64,000 nucleotides of DNA from Desulfonauticus sp. 38_4375 (GTDB taxonomy: Bacteria > Desulfobacterota > Desulfovibrionia > Desulfovibrionales > Desulfonatronovibrionaceae). Below the pieces are notes generated by a model, which was not told the DNA's origin, searched no databases, and saw only the letters and a list, made by a program, of their open reading frames with translations. Of this stretch, positions 7,783 through 17,327 are shown piece after piece. The translations under genes and the position numbers were made by a program. The stretch is taken from positions 1 to 64,000 of the forward strand of contig LGER01000003.1 in assembly GCA_001507915.1 (NCBI GenBank). Direction: 5' to 3'. The stretch's first letter is position 1; each line of letters starts with the position of its first letter.

Positions 7783-9430
7783 TTAATTTCTGGAGTAGTT
7801 TTTTTAGTTCCAAATTATGGGGATTTAACTTTAAGGACTGCTTATAGCCCCTGATGGCTTCTTTTTTTAGGTTTAGACTCCTGGCAATGTCTCCATAATG
7901 TTGCCAAATAGTAGGGTCATCGGCAGTAAAACTTACAGCTTTTTGAATATATTCCCAGGCCTTATCTAGCTCTTTTAATTTAAAGTAAACCCAGGCTAGA
8001 GAATCAAGGTAATAGCCGTTGTTGGGGCTCATTTTTAAGGCAGTTTCAATTAAGAGCTTGGCTCTATTTAGGTCTTTTCCCTCTTCAGCCAAGACATAAC
8101 CTACAAAATTTAAGGCAGGATCATAATCAGGATACAGGGAAATTATTTTTTCCATAAGTTCTAAAGATTTCTGGCGCTGGTTTTGGTTTTCCAGGATAAT
8201 GGCTTTGCGATAAAGTATTTCTTTGTCTTTGGGCCATTTTTGTAGGGCCTGTTCTATCCAGGATAAGGCCTGGGTGTATTTTTTTTGTTGTTCAAAAGCG
8301 TATATCTGTAAAATATAAAATTCTTTGTGATTGGGATAGGCTTGTTTAACTTCATCTAGAGTTTTTTGAGCCAAGGCGTAATTTTTTTGTAAAAGCAAAA
8401 TTTGAATTTTAAATTCTAGTGATTGAAGGTAAAAACTGCTTTTGGGTGTTATTTTATTTAAATATTGAAGAGCCTTATTGTAATCTTGGTATTTCTCATA
8501 GTAGAGAAGAGCAGAATAAAAATTTACCCTGTCTGTACCTTTTTCTTCTTTTTTTACATCTTCTAATATGTTTTCAGCATATTCATAATATTTATTTTCT
8601 AAAAATTTTAAGAATACTTTTAGTTTAAAATCTATATCTTTATCTTCTAAAAAAGTTTTAGCCTTTTTAGGGTTGTTTAATTTTAGGTTTAATTCAATTA
8701 TTCTCAAAACCAAGTCTTCGTTATTTTCTTCTTGCTCTAATAATTTAGTGTAGATCTCTTCTGCTTCAGCATATTTTTTATTCATTTCATAGATATAAGC
8801 TAATTCTGCCCAGGCTTCAAAGAACTCTGGATCCAGTTTTAAAGTTTTTTGAAGCAAAGCTTCTGCTTTTTGGGTAAGACCTAGTTCAAAATTAGCCCTG
8901 GCTAAATAATAATAGGTTATTTTATTTTGCTTTTCAGGAGGTAGTTTTTTGAGTAAATCTATGGTTTTACTGTATTCTTTATTTTCCAGATAAATTGCTG
9001 CCAGTTCCTGGTACACAGAAAAGTCTTCTGGTTTAATGGCCAGATACTCTTCCAGGGTTGTTGCTGCGTCCTTGAGTCTTTTTTCAGCCAGATAGGATTT
9101 GGCTAGGGAAAGATAGAGGTTCTTGTTTTCTGGAAATTTTTTTAAACCCTGCTTTAAAATGTTTCTGGCTTGATTAAAATCCAGGTTGCGCCAGTAAAAG
9201 TTGGCTACTTCCAGATAAATATAGGGTTCTGGATTTAATTGAAGTAGTTGTTGGGCTTCCAGCTTGGCTTCTTCAATTTTCTTTTGGTTTTCCAGATCCA
9301 GAAAACGAAGAAAGGTATAAATTTTCTTGGCTTCAGGCGAAAGGGGAATACTAACAGGTCGGGGTTTGTGTAAGGGAGAACAACTAAGTAAGGCCAAAAG
9401 GATTAAAGTAAAACAAATTAAATTACGCAT
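7772..9430 (-). CDS. TPR-repeat lipoprotein
   Basis: The 552-aa protein carries a signal peptide with lipobox LLSC (Cys17), then TPR-like helical pairs from about residue 35 to the end. Examples are PEPYIYLEVANFYWRNLDFNQA, NLYLSLAKSYLAEKRLKDA and PNNGYYLDSLAWVYFKLKELDKA. Such proteins act as scaffolds at the periplasmic face of the outer membrane. Position directly upstream of the LolB-like gene suggests a joint envelope role. It overlaps both neighbours (8 and 11 nt). Confidence 0.8.
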   Translation of the reverse strand: MRNLICFTLILLALLSCSPLHKPRPVSIPLSPEAKKIYTFLRFLDLENQKKIEEAKLEAQQLLQLNPEPYIYLEVANFYWRNLDFNQARNILKQGLKKFPENKNLYLSLAKSYLAEKRLKDAATTLEEYLAIKPEDFSVYQELAAIYLENKEYSKTIDLLKKLPPEKQNKITYYYLARANFELGLTQKAEALLQKTLKLDPEFFEAWAELAYIYEMNKKYAEAEEIYTKLLEQEENNEDLVLRIIELNLKLNNPKKAKTFLEDKDIDFKLKVFLKFLENKYYEYAENILEDVKKEEKGTDRVNFYSALLYYEKYQDYNKALQYLNKITPKSSFYLQSLEFKIQILLLQKNYALAQKTLDEVKQAYPNHKEFYILQIYAFEQQKKYTQALSWIEQALQKWPKDKEILYRKAIILENQNQRQKSLELMEKIISLYPDYDPALNFVGYVLAEEGKDLNRAKLLIETALKMSPNNGYYLDSLAWVYFKLKELDKAWEYIQKAVSFTADDPTIWQHYGDIARSLNLKKEAIRGYKQSLKLNPHNLELKKLLQKLSEN

Positions 9431-10169
9431 AATTTTCTATTTGTTGTAAGGTTTGGTAGAGATGTTTGCCTATAAGCAGACCACAATCCACAATTTCTGG
9501 GCCAAAGTTAATGCCTGTAGAAGTCCTAAAGGTATCTTTGATTTTTTGCATAAACTCTAAAGCCTGGGGCATTCTTTTTTTCAGTTCTTCTATTCCCCAT
9601 TGGTTATAACTACAAATGGACCAAAGGGTAGTGGTAAAATTATCTGGCCCCCAGCGAAATTTGTCTCCATCATAAAGAGCAGCACTTACCAGTTGGGCCA
9701 GGTCGTCTTTGATTTCTATCCTGGGTCCAAAGGCTTCGTGGTTTTTTATGGCCAGGTAAATAATTTCTTTTTCCTCCTGGCTAAGAGGATAGTCTTCTAG
9801 GATTTCCTGGCTTAGTTCAGCCCCTTTTAAAGCATGGTCTTCTTCTGTGCGACAAGTATCGTGCAGCAAGCCCGCTATCTGGCTTAAAAGAAAAGCTTTT
9901 TTAAGTAAAGGATTGGGCAAGTGTTTTCCTTCAATTAAGACAATGGTACTGGCATCTAGGGCTACCTTTTTGGCGTGCTCTATGCCATGCCCAAAGGAGT
10001 CCAGGATAAAGGGTAGGACATCTTCGCGTAAACGATAAATAAGAGGGTGGTCAAAAAAGAAGTTTTTGGCCTGGTTTTGTTCCCGTGAAAAAATAGTATA
10101 AAAAGAAGGAAGGTTTTGTTGAGCTATTTTTTTGGCTTCTGCTTTGAGGAGGCTAAAGACTTTATTCAT
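9423..10169 (-). CDS. HD-domain phosphohydrolase family protein
   Basis: The 248-aa protein has the HD signature in order: HGIEHAKKV (about residues 82-90), GLLHDTCR with the His-Asp pair (about 113-120), IKNHEAF and ALYDGDKF. This is a metal-dependent phosphohydrolase of unknown substrate. It overlaps the sigma-factor gene upstream and the TPR gene downstream by 8 nt each, implying coupled translation. Confidence 0.8.
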   Translation of the reverse strand: MNKVFSLLKAEAKKIAQQNLPSFYTIFSREQNQAKNFFFDHPLIYRLREDVLPFILDSFGHGIEHAKKVALDASTIVLIEGKHLPNPLLKKAFLLSQIAGLLHDTCRTEEDHALKGAELSQEILEDYPLSQEEKEIIYLAIKNHEAFGPRIEIKDDLAQLVSAALYDGDKFRWGPDNFTTTLWSICSYNQWGIEELKKRMPQALEFMQKIKDTFRTSTGINFGPEIVDCGLLIGKHLYQTLQQIENYA

Positions 10170-11088
10170 CTAAAATCCAATCCCTGGAAAAGTCTGTGAT
10201 TTCTTCTTCTAAAAGTTTTTTTATCTTTTGCAGTAATCTAGCTTCGATTTGTCTTACTCTTTCTCTGGTAATACCATATTTTTCCCCTATCTCTCTTAAG
10301 GTAAGAGGAGAGTCATTGAGCAATCTGAGTTCCAGAATATCTTTTTCCTTGTCGTTTAATTGGGGAAGAATTGTTTTTAACTTTTCTCTTAACAGATTTA
10401 CTGTTTCTTCCTGAAAAATTTTATCTTCCACACTGCCTTCTAAGGCAGGCAAGACATTTAAAGGCGTAAATTCCTCATCATCATTTAAAGGCATATCCAG
10501 AGAAAGGTCCTGCTGGCCCATGCGTTTGCCCATTTCAATAACATCTGCTTCTGAGACCTGTAAGTTGTTGGAAATGGTTTCTGCATCTGGATTTATACCC
10601 ATGGCTTCTAGACGTTGTTTTTCTTTATTGAGATTGTAAAAGAGTTTTCTTTGGGCCTGAGTGGTACCTATCTTGACCATACGCCAGTTGTCCATGATAA
10701 ATTTTAAAATATAGGCCTTAATCCAAAAGGAAGCATAATAGGAAAATTTTATTCCCTTGTCTGGATCAAACTTTTGTACAGCCTTCATCAGGCCAATATT
10801 TCCTTCCTGGATAAGGTCTAAAACATTTTGCATCCAGCGACGCTGAAAATCCATAGCTATTTTAACCACCAGTCTTAGATTGGAAGTTATGAGTTTAAAG
10901 GCTGCATCTTGGTCCTGGTATTCTTTATAACGTCTGGCCAGCTCTATTTCTTCTTCTGGACTCAAAACTGGAAATTTATTTACTTCTTGTAAATATAAGC
11001 TGAGATTGTCTTTTATTTGGGGATAAGTATTGGTTGGTTCAATAAGAGCCAATTCTTTACTTTCAGGAGACTGTTTTTTTTCTGGCAT
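10162..11088 (-). CDS. rpoH: sigma-70 family RNA polymerase factor, RpoH (sigma-32) type
   Basis: The 308-aa protein has regions 1.2 to 4.2. They include LSLYLQEVNKFPVLSPEEE, the core-binding DLIQEGNIGLMKAVQKFDP, region 2.4 FSYYASFWIKAYI, and region 4.2 TLREIGEKYGITRERVRQIEA. Length and the absence of a region 1.1 acidic domain fit RpoH rather than RpoD. It would direct heat-shock or alternative-stress transcription. It heads a six-gene operon, with AGGAG before the ATG. The exact paralogue cannot be decided by eye; another group-3 sigma is possible. Confidence 0.8.
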   Translation of the reverse strand: MPEKKQSPESKELALIEPTNTYPQIKDNLSLYLQEVNKFPVLSPEEEIELARRYKEYQDQDAAFKLITSNLRLVVKIAMDFQRRWMQNVLDLIQEGNIGLMKAVQKFDPDKGIKFSYYASFWIKAYILKFIMDNWRMVKIGTTQAQRKLFYNLNKEKQRLEAMGINPDAETISNNLQVSEADVIEMGKRMGQQDLSLDMPLNDDEEFTPLNVLPALEGSVEDKIFQEETVNLLREKLKTILPQLNDKEKDILELRLLNDSPLTLREIGEKYGITRERVRQIEARLLQKIKKLLEEEITDFSRDWILDE

Positions 11089-11201
11089 GCTATAGAACTC
11101 CTTTAATCCTTTTATTCCTATATTTTTTATTTGTCCTTTGCAAGGTTTTAAACTATGGCTTTAACTCAAGGTTAAGGTCCAGATGGGGAGGAAGGCAATA
11201 A

Positions 11202-13616
11202 ATGAATTTTTTGACGCTACTAAAAGAAAATGAGTTTATCCTTTTTGATGGTGGATTGGGCACCTTATTGCAAACCAAAGGTTTACCTGCCGGTGAAATG
11301 CCAGAAATTTTTGCCCTAAAAGAGGAGGACACGCTACTTAACTGTCATAGGGCTTATGTTCAGGCTGGCGCAAGGGTAATTACTACCAATACCTTTGGAG
11401 CCAACAGATTTAAATTGCCCGCAGGGATAAGTGCTTATGAAGTAAATAAAAAAATGGCTCTGGTAGCTAAAAGGGCAGCAGAAAACAGGGCCCTGGTAGC
11501 AGGTAGTGTTGGTCCCAGTGGCAAGATGGTAAGGCCTTTAGGGGATATAGACTTTTTAGACCTGGTAGATAGTTTTAGCGAGCAAATTCAGGGTTTAATA
11601 GATGGTGGAGTGGATTTGATTCTGGCGGAAACTCACTTTGACCTGGCTGAAGCCAGGGCTGTGGTACTTGCGGCCAGAAAAATAAATAGGCAAATCCCCA
11701 TAGGAGTATCCATGACCTTTGAAGGTGGGGTGTCTCTTACAGGTACTTCTCCAGAAGTATTTGCGCTTACCATGTTCAATATGGGGATAGATCTGCTGGG
11801 AGTAAATTGTAGTTTAGGGCCTGTGGAGCTTTTGCCTCTGGTGGAAAAGTTGCTTCAATATTCTTCTTTGCCTCTTTTGGTACAACCCAATGCTGGTTTA
11901 CCTGTTTTAGAAGAGGGCAAGACTGTATTTAAACTGGAGCCAGAGCCCTTTGCTAAAAATATGCTTACCTTTGCCAGAAAGGGAGTAAAGTGTTTGGGTG
12001 GCTGTTGTGGAACTACGCCTGAGCATATCCAGGCTCTGGCCCAGAAACTAACTCAAGAACAATTTGTCTCTCCTTCTCCTGCATCTCCTTCCCTTGCCCT
12101 TACTTCCCGTTCTAAATACGTGCTTCTGGGTAAAGAGGAAAAGACTGTTTTAATTGGAGAAAGAATCAATCCCACAGGAAAAAAAGACCTTACCCAGGAG
12201 TTGCAAGAGGGGAAATTGAGTAAAGCTTTAAACCTGGCTCAGGAGCAACTCCAGGCCGGAGCTAGGGTCTTGGATGTTAATGTGGGTGCTCCTTTGGTAG
12301 AAGAGGAAAAGGTTTTACCCAGGCTGGGATTGGAACTGGTGAAAAGATTTGATCCTGTGCTTTGTTTTGATTCCAGTAAGGTTAGTGCCATTGAGAGGAG
12401 TTTACAGATTTATCCTGGTTCTGCTTTAATTAACTCCATAAGTGGGGAAGAAGGCAAATTGGAAGTGCTGGGCCCCTTGTGTAGGGATTATGGCGCTCCT
12501 TTTATTTTACTTCCTTTAAAGGGGAAAAAGCTGCCTGTAAGTGCCAAAGAACGCATTGCCATTATAGAGGAAATGCTGAAAAAGTGCGCAGAGCTTTCCA
12601 TTCCCAGGAGGTTGATTTTAGTAGATGCTCTGGCCCTTACTGTATCTTCTAAGCCAGAAGCAGCCAAAGCCTGTTTGGAAGTCATTGATTATTGTACAAA
12701 GTTAGGTTTGCCCACTACTCTGGGGCTTTCCAATATTTCCTTTGGGTTGCCTGCTAGAGAGCTTATCAATTCCACCTTCTTGGCTATGGCCATGGCTAAA
12801 GGTTTAAGTAGTTGTATTGTAAATCCCAATTCCTGGAAAATAAAAGAAGTTTTTTATGCCGGGCAGGTACTTTTAAATAAAGACCCCCAGGCAGAAGAGT
12901 TTATTGCTCATTTTTCCCATTGGCAGGCTGGAGAGCAAAAAATTACCCTGCAAACTAAAAGTAAGTCTCTAGCTTCTACACCTAAAGAAGCAGTTGTTTT
13001 AGGGGATAAAGAAAGGTTAATTGAACTTTTAGAGAAAGAAATAAAAGAGGGGAAAAAGGCCTTTGACCTGCTAAATGAGGAGCTTATCCCGGGTATAACT
13101 GCAGTGGGAGATAAATATGAGCGTAGGGAATATTATTTGCCTCAGCTTTTACTTAGTGCTGAGGCCATGCAGGAGGGAGTTAAGTTTTTAGAACCCTGGC
13201 TAAAGAAAGATAAGTCTGAAAAAGGTCCCAAGATAGTAATGGCTACTGTAGAGGGTGATATTCATGATATAGGCAAGAATATTGTCTGTTTGATGCTTAG
13301 AAACCATGGTTTTGAAGTGATTGACCTGGGTAAAGATGTTCCAGCTAAAAAAATTGTAGAAGTAGCCAAAAAGGAGCAGGCTCCTTTAATAGGCCTTTCT
13401 GCCTTGATGACCACTACCATGGTTAAAATGGAAGAAACCATAAAACTGGTTCAAAAGGAAAAATTGAAGTGCAAGGTAATGATAGGTGGGGCTGTGGTAA
13501 CTCAGGCCTTTGCCGATAGGATTGGGGCAGATGGTTATTCAGAAAACGCAGTAGCTGCTGTAAAACTGGCCAAAAAATTATTGGCCAGTCTGGAGGAAAA
13601 GAAATGCGCAGATTAA
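11202..13616 (+). CDS. metH: cobalamin-dependent methionine synthase, short form without activation domain
   Basis: The 804-aa protein has three modules. Residues 1-~290 are the homocysteine S-methyltransferase domain, with zinc ligands GVNCS and GGCCGTT. Residues ~310-580 are the pterin-binding domain (LIGERINPTGKKDL, DVNVGAP). Residues ~595-800 are the B12 cap and binding domains, with GDIHDIGKN and the lower-ligand His688. The C-terminal SAM-binding reactivation domain of E. coli MetH is missing. The gene ends overlapping the TlpA-like gene by 13 nt; ribosome site GGGAGGAAGG. Confidence 0.88.
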   Translation: MNFLTLLKENEFILFDGGLGTLLQTKGLPAGEMPEIFALKEEDTLLNCHRAYVQAGARVITTNTFGANRFKLPAGISAYEVNKKMALVAKRAAENRALVAGSVGPSGKMVRPLGDIDFLDLVDSFSEQIQGLIDGGVDLILAETHFDLAEARAVVLAARKINRQIPIGVSMTFEGGVSLTGTSPEVFALTMFNMGIDLLGVNCSLGPVELLPLVEKLLQYSSLPLLVQPNAGLPVLEEGKTVFKLEPEPFAKNMLTFARKGVKCLGGCCGTTPEHIQALAQKLTQEQFVSPSPASPSLALTSRSKYVLLGKEEKTVLIGERINPTGKKDLTQELQEGKLSKALNLAQEQLQAGARVLDVNVGAPLVEEEKVLPRLGLELVKRFDPVLCFDSSKVSAIERSLQIYPGSALINSISGEEGKLEVLGPLCRDYGAPFILLPLKGKKLPVSAKERIAIIEEMLKKCAELSIPRRLILVDALALTVSSKPEAAKACLEVIDYCTKLGLPTTLGLSNISFGLPARELINSTFLAMAMAKGLSSCIVNPNSWKIKEVFYAGQVLLNKDPQAEEFIAHFSHWQAGEQKITLQTKSKSLASTPKEAVVLGDKERLIELLEKEIKEGKKAFDLLNEELIPGITAVGDKYERREYYLPQLLLSAEAMQEGVKFLEPWLKKDKSEKGPKIVMATVEGDIHDIGKNIVCLMLRNHGFEVIDLGKDVPAKKIVEVAKKEQAPLIGLSALMTTTMVKMEETIKLVQKEKLKCKVMIGGAVVTQAFADRIGADGYSENAVAAVKLAKKLLASLEEKKCAD

Positions 13617-14068
13617 TTATTATTTTTCTTTTTTTAGCTGTTTTTGGGGGAACTGATTTAACCCTGGCCAAGGACATAAAGGTTGCCAAACCCAGGGATA
13701 TTATTTCCTTTATTGCCAATAGCCAGAGTGAATTGGTCCTGGTCAATTTTTGGGCTAGCTGGTGTCCTCCCTGCAGGATGGAAATACCTTCTTTAATTAA
13801 GCTAAGGACCATTTTTCCCAGGCAGAAACTAAGTATACTGGGAGTGTCTGTGGATTATGACCCAGAAATGTTTTTTGCCTTTTATAAGGAAACCAACTTT
13901 AACTACCCTGTCTGGCTGGGCAAGGAAAGTGTTGGTGATTTTTTTCAGGTGGTAAATTTACCCAAATTAGAAATTTATCGCTCTTCTGGAGAAAAGGTCT
14001 TCACTCATGAAGGGTATATGGGCCTGGAAGAGTTAAAAATAAAGATAGAGGAGCTTTTAGGTGAGTGA
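13604..14068 (+). CDS. TlpA/ResA-like thioredoxin-fold protein
   Basis: The 154-aa protein has an N-terminal hydrophobic export signal (residues 3-22, ending near LAKDI) and a thioredoxin fold with the active site WASWCPPCRMEIP. This is typical of TlpA/ResA-type periplasmic thiol reductants used in cytochrome c maturation or envelope redox homeostasis. It overlaps metH upstream by 13 nt and the GNAT gene downstream by 8 nt. No cytochrome-assembly genes are nearby, so the partner is unknown. Confidence 0.85.
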   Translation: MRRLIIIFLFLAVFGGTDLTLAKDIKVAKPRDIISFIANSQSELVLVNFWASWCPPCRMEIPSLIKLRTIFPRQKLSILGVSVDYDPEMFFAFYKETNFNYPVWLGKESVGDFFQVVNLPKLEIYRSSGEKVFTHEGYMGLEELKIKIEELLGE

Positions 14069-14528
14069 GTTATACTTGCGCAAGGCAAAAATTTCAGATG
14101 TAAAGAGCATCCACCACTTACTTATGTATTATGCTAAAGAAGGACTTCTCTTGCCCCGTTCCTTTAGTGAACTCTATACTCATCTTAGGGATTTTTTTGT
14201 CTTGGCCCACCGCCAGACCCAGGAAGTTTTTGGGTGTTGCGCCTTGAGTATTATCTGGGAAGATTTAGCTGAGATTAAGTCCCTGGCTGTGGCTAAGGAA
14301 AAACAGGGCCAAAATTGGGGGAGAAGGTTGGTGGAGGCCTGTTTGAGTGAAGCCATTACTTTAGATGTTTACAAAGTTTTTGTCTTAACTTATCAGGACA
14401 GATTTTTTGAGCGCCTGGGATTTAAGGTGGTGGAAAAAGATGTTTTACCCCAAAAGGTATGGGCAGATTGTCTAAAATGCCCCAAGTTCCCGGAGTGCGA
14501 TGAAATAGCCATGCTTATTGAAATGTAA
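14061..14528 (+). CDS. GNAT N-acetyltransferase, ArgA-like
   Basis: The 155-aa protein starts at a GTG overlapping the preceding stop. It shows GNAT acetyl-CoA-binding features: EIKSLAVAKEKQGQNWGRRLVE, with the R/Q-x-x-G-x-G/R loop variant GQNWGR. The C-terminal segment LPQKVWADCLKCPKFPECDE has a Cys cluster and matches the short ArgA-like group found in many delta-proteobacteria, where it may acetylate glutamate for arginine synthesis. Function is assigned by similarity only. Confidence 0.7.
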   Translation: MSELYLRKAKISDVKSIHHLLMYYAKEGLLLPRSFSELYTHLRDFFVLAHRQTQEVFGCCALSIIWEDLAEIKSLAVAKEKQGQNWGRRLVEACLSEAITLDVYKVFVLTYQDRFFERLGFKVVEKDVLPQKVWADCLKCPKFPECDEIAMLIEM

Positions 14529-14566
14529 GTAAATTTAGAGTATTGATTAAAATTTAGGAGGATTAA

Positions 14567-15082
14567 ATGGGATTGGAAGTGGTATTTTCCCCTGAGATGA
14601 TTGCCAGAAGAGTGCAGGAATTGGGAAAGGAAATAAGCAGAGACTATGCTGGCAAAGAACTGGTAGCAGTGTGTGTCTTAAAAGGTGCCTTTTTGTTTTT
14701 TGCTGATTTGGTTAGAGCCATTGATTTGAATTTAGAGGTTGATTTTGTCCGCTTATCTTCTTATGCCAATCAAAAATCCCGTACAGGCAAGGTAATTTTT
14801 TCCAAGGACATGGAATTGCCCATAGAGGGGAAACATTTACTTCTGGTGGAAGATATTGTGGATACAGGCCATTCCATGGCTTATTTAAAAAAAGTCCTGG
14901 AAGCCAGAAAGGCTGAAAGTGTAAAGATTTGTGCGCTTATTGATAAAAAAGAGCGTAGAGAAGTAGATGTAGAAGTGGATTATGCTGGTTTTGTTCTGGA
15001 AAAAGGTTTTATTGTGGGTTATGGTCTGGATTATGCGGAAAAATATAGAAATTTGAGCGGAGTGTTTGAACTTAAAGAGTGA
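14567..15082 (+). CDS. hpt: hypoxanthine phosphoribosyltransferase
   Basis: The 171-aa protein has the PRPP loop VEDIVDTGHSM (about residues 94-104), VCVLKGAFLFFADL near residue 33, and DFVRLSSY, all diagnostic for HPRT. It salvages hypoxanthine or guanine to IMP or GMP. A clear ribosome site (TAGGAGG) precedes the ATG. The next gene starts 21 nt downstream in the same direction. Confidence 0.93.
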   Translation: MGLEVVFSPEMIARRVQELGKEISRDYAGKELVAVCVLKGAFLFFADLVRAIDLNLEVDFVRLSSYANQKSRTGKVIFSKDMELPIEGKHLLLVEDIVDTGHSMAYLKKVLEARKAESVKICALIDKKERREVDVEVDYAGFVLEKGFIVGYGLDYAEKYRNLSGVFELKE

Positions 15083-15103
15083 GGCTAAAAGGGGGAATTT
15101 AGG

Positions 15104-15909
15104 ATGCTGGTACAATGCCCCGAGTGTAAGGTAAAGTATAATCTTCCCGAGGAAAAGGTTAAACCTGGAGTTAAGCTAAAATGCACTAAATGTTCTCATA
15201 TTTTCCCTTTAGAATTGGAAGAAGATAAGCTGGATTTAGATAGTCCCGAAGATATTGCCATTCCTGAAGTGGAAGAGCAGGTAGGAGTCAGTGTAAAGTC
15301 AGATAAAAAAATCAAAGTGGATCTGGAGGAGGAAGAAAAAGCTCCTAAAAGAAAAAAAAGCAAAAAGAAGCTGATTATCTGGCTGATAGTTTTATTATTG
15401 TTGTTGGGTCTGGGTTCTGCCGGTTATATTTTCTTTCCTCAAATAAAAGCCAAATTTTTCCCAGAGAAAAAGGGTGAGGTTGGACTCAGCCAAAAACAAA
15501 TAGAAGAAAAGGTAAAAAATATTTCTCTGGAAAATGTAAAGCAATACTTTGTAAATAACTCCAAAATAGGAGAGCTTTTTGTTATTGAAGGAGAGGCAGT
15601 TAATAAATTTGAAGAGACCAAAGAATTGATAAAAATAAAGGCCAGGATTTTTGATGATAGCGGTAAGGTGGTAGCTGAAAAGGAATTTTTAGCTGGTAAT
15701 ACTGCGTCTTTGTTTCTCAACTACAGGTTTTAACTCAAGAAGAACTGGAAGGAGTTTTAAACTCTAAGATAGGTATTTTAACCAACAACACCTTTGTAAA
15801 GCCCCAGGGTAGAGTGCCTTTTATGGTTGTTTTTTATAATCCTCCTGAAAACGTACAGGAGTTTGCTTTAGAAGTTATTGATGTGAAAAATCCACCTGAA
15901 AAGAAATAG
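15104..15909 (+). CDS. zinc-ribbon (MJ0042)/DUF3426 membrane protein, reading frame broken near 15715
   Basis: Residues 1-35 are an MJ0042-type zinc ribbon (CPEC and CTKC pairs). An acidic linker and a single transmembrane helix (about residues 90-110, LIIWLIVLLLLLGLGSAGYIFF) follow. The DUF3426 domain stops early at 15733. The -1 frame from 15718 to the TAG at 15909 encodes a convincing DUF3426 tail (QLQVLTQEELEG, RVPFMVVFYNPP). The gene therefore looks like one ~267-residue protein with a one-base indel or frameshift between about 15700 and 15718. The radA start follows 2 nt after the shifted-frame stop, supporting the longer extent. Confidence 0.75.
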
Positions 15910-15911
15910 TT

Positions 15912-17222
15912 TTGGCTAAACAAAAACAGCTTTATATCTGTAATAAGTGTGGAAGCAATTTTGCGACCTGGTTTGGAAAGTGTCCTCAATGCGGGGAGTG
16001 GAACACCCTAGAGTTAAAATCAATTTCTACTAAAACCACTTCTTCCTCCAAGCAAGAGCAACTGTTTTCTCCTATACCCATTACTCAGTCCTTTTCCCAG
16101 CAAGAGGTGTATTTTTCCTGTGGAGAAAAAGAGGTAGATTTGTTTTTAGGTGGAGGACTGGTCAAGGGCGGGGTATATCTTTTGGGAGGAGAGCCTGGCA
16201 TAGGCAAGTCCACCTGGCTGTTACAACTGGCAGGCTTGCTTGCCTCCAGAGGGTTAAAGACCCTTTATTTAAGCGGAGAAGAGTCTTTGCTACAGGTGCA
16301 AAGCAGGGGAAAACGTTTGGGGCTTGCTTCTGATAATCTCTATCTTTTTTATAGCACAAAGTTAGAAGAAGCTCTGGAAGTATTAGAAACAGGGTTTCAA
16401 ATAGCAGTTATAGATTCAGTGCAAACCCTAACTTCCAGTAAACTGGAAGGAGTGGCAGGAACTCCTTCCCAGATAAGAGAGGTCGCCCTGGAGCTTATTG
16501 GCCTGGCTAAAGCCAGGGAAATTACTTTGTTTTTGGTGGGCCATGTGACCAAAGAAGGGCTTATTGCTGGACCCAAACTTTTAGAGCACATGGTGGATTG
16601 TGTTTTGTACCTAGAAGGGGATAGAGAGCACTTTTTTCGCTTGCTTCGAGTAAATAAAAACCGTTTTGGCCCCAGTAATGAGGTTCTGGTTTTAGAAATG
16701 TTAGAGCAAGGTTTAAGGGTAGTAGCTGACCCTTCTACTTTTTTTCTGGAAGGAAGTAACAATTTAAGTGGCCAGGCCCTTACTTTGACTTTAGAAGGGC
16801 ACAAGGCTTTGGCTGTAGAAATTCAAGCCCTGGTCAGTTCTTCCTTTTTGGCTGTGCCTAGAAGAGTAGCACAAGGTATAGATCAAAATAGGTTGAATTT
16901 ATTGGTAGCAGTTTTAGAGAAAAGATTAAAAATAAGTTTAAAAGATAAGGATATTTACTTAAAAATAGGAGGAGGGCTTAGCTTAAAAGACCCGGCTCTG
17001 GATTTAGCCATTTGTGTAGCCTTGCTTTCCTCTTTTTATGACCAGCCCTTACCGGAAAATAGTATTTTTTGGGGGGAAGTGGACTTAAATGGCCAGATTC
17101 GAAGGGTGCTGGGGCATGATTTGAGATTGAAACAGGCCAGGAAACTAGGCTATACTAATATTTTTGCTCCGCAAGAAAAATTGGTTTCTTTAGAAGATGT
17201 GTGTGAACAATTAAAGTTTTAA
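15912..17222 (+). CDS. radA: DNA repair protein RadA
   Basis: The 436-aa protein starts at a TTG two bases after the preceding gene. It shows the RadA order: an N-terminal zinc finger (CNKCGSNFATWFGKCPQCGEW), Walker A GGEPGIGKST, the KNRFG motif (VNKNRFGPSNE) and a C-terminal Lon-like protease fold. RadA is a DnaB-like branch-migration helicase in recombinational repair. Length is close to the family norm. The first methionine-type start gives the canonical AKQKQLYICNKCG N-terminus. Confidence 0.93.
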   Translation: MAKQKQLYICNKCGSNFATWFGKCPQCGEWNTLELKSISTKTTSSSKQEQLFSPIPITQSFSQQEVYFSCGEKEVDLFLGGGLVKGGVYLLGGEPGIGKSTWLLQLAGLLASRGLKTLYLSGEESLLQVQSRGKRLGLASDNLYLFYSTKLEEALEVLETGFQIAVIDSVQTLTSSKLEGVAGTPSQIREVALELIGLAKAREITLFLVGHVTKEGLIAGPKLLEHMVDCVLYLEGDREHFFRLLRVNKNRFGPSNEVLVLEMLEQGLRVVADPSTFFLEGSNNLSGQALTLTLEGHKALAVEIQALVSSSFLAVPRRVAQGIDQNRLNLLVAVLEKRLKISLKDKDIYLKIGGGLSLKDPALDLAICVALLSSFYDQPLPENSIFWGEVDLNGQIRRVLGHDLRLKQARKLGYTNIFAPQEKLVSLEDVCEQLKF

Positions 17223-17250
17223 GCTAAAAGATTCCAGGTGAGCAGATGAC

Positions 17251-17267
17251 GAGAGAGGGTCTCTTTT
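17251..17267 (+). terminator. weak intrinsic terminator after radA
   Basis: A short stem AGAGA/TCTCT with a GGG loop is followed by five T. It lies between the convergent radA and rarA genes. The stem is short, so efficiency is doubtful. Confidence 0.35.
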
Positions 17268-17327
17268 TAACGCAAGGTAAGTAAGAATAAAAAGGTATAA
17301 TATAACTTTGGCCTTGGGAAAAAGTAA

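Noticed and set aside
15439-15720. Antisense ORF within the DUF3426 gene
   Set aside because: Shadow of the real coding strand; low-complexity Ser/Phe-rich translation.
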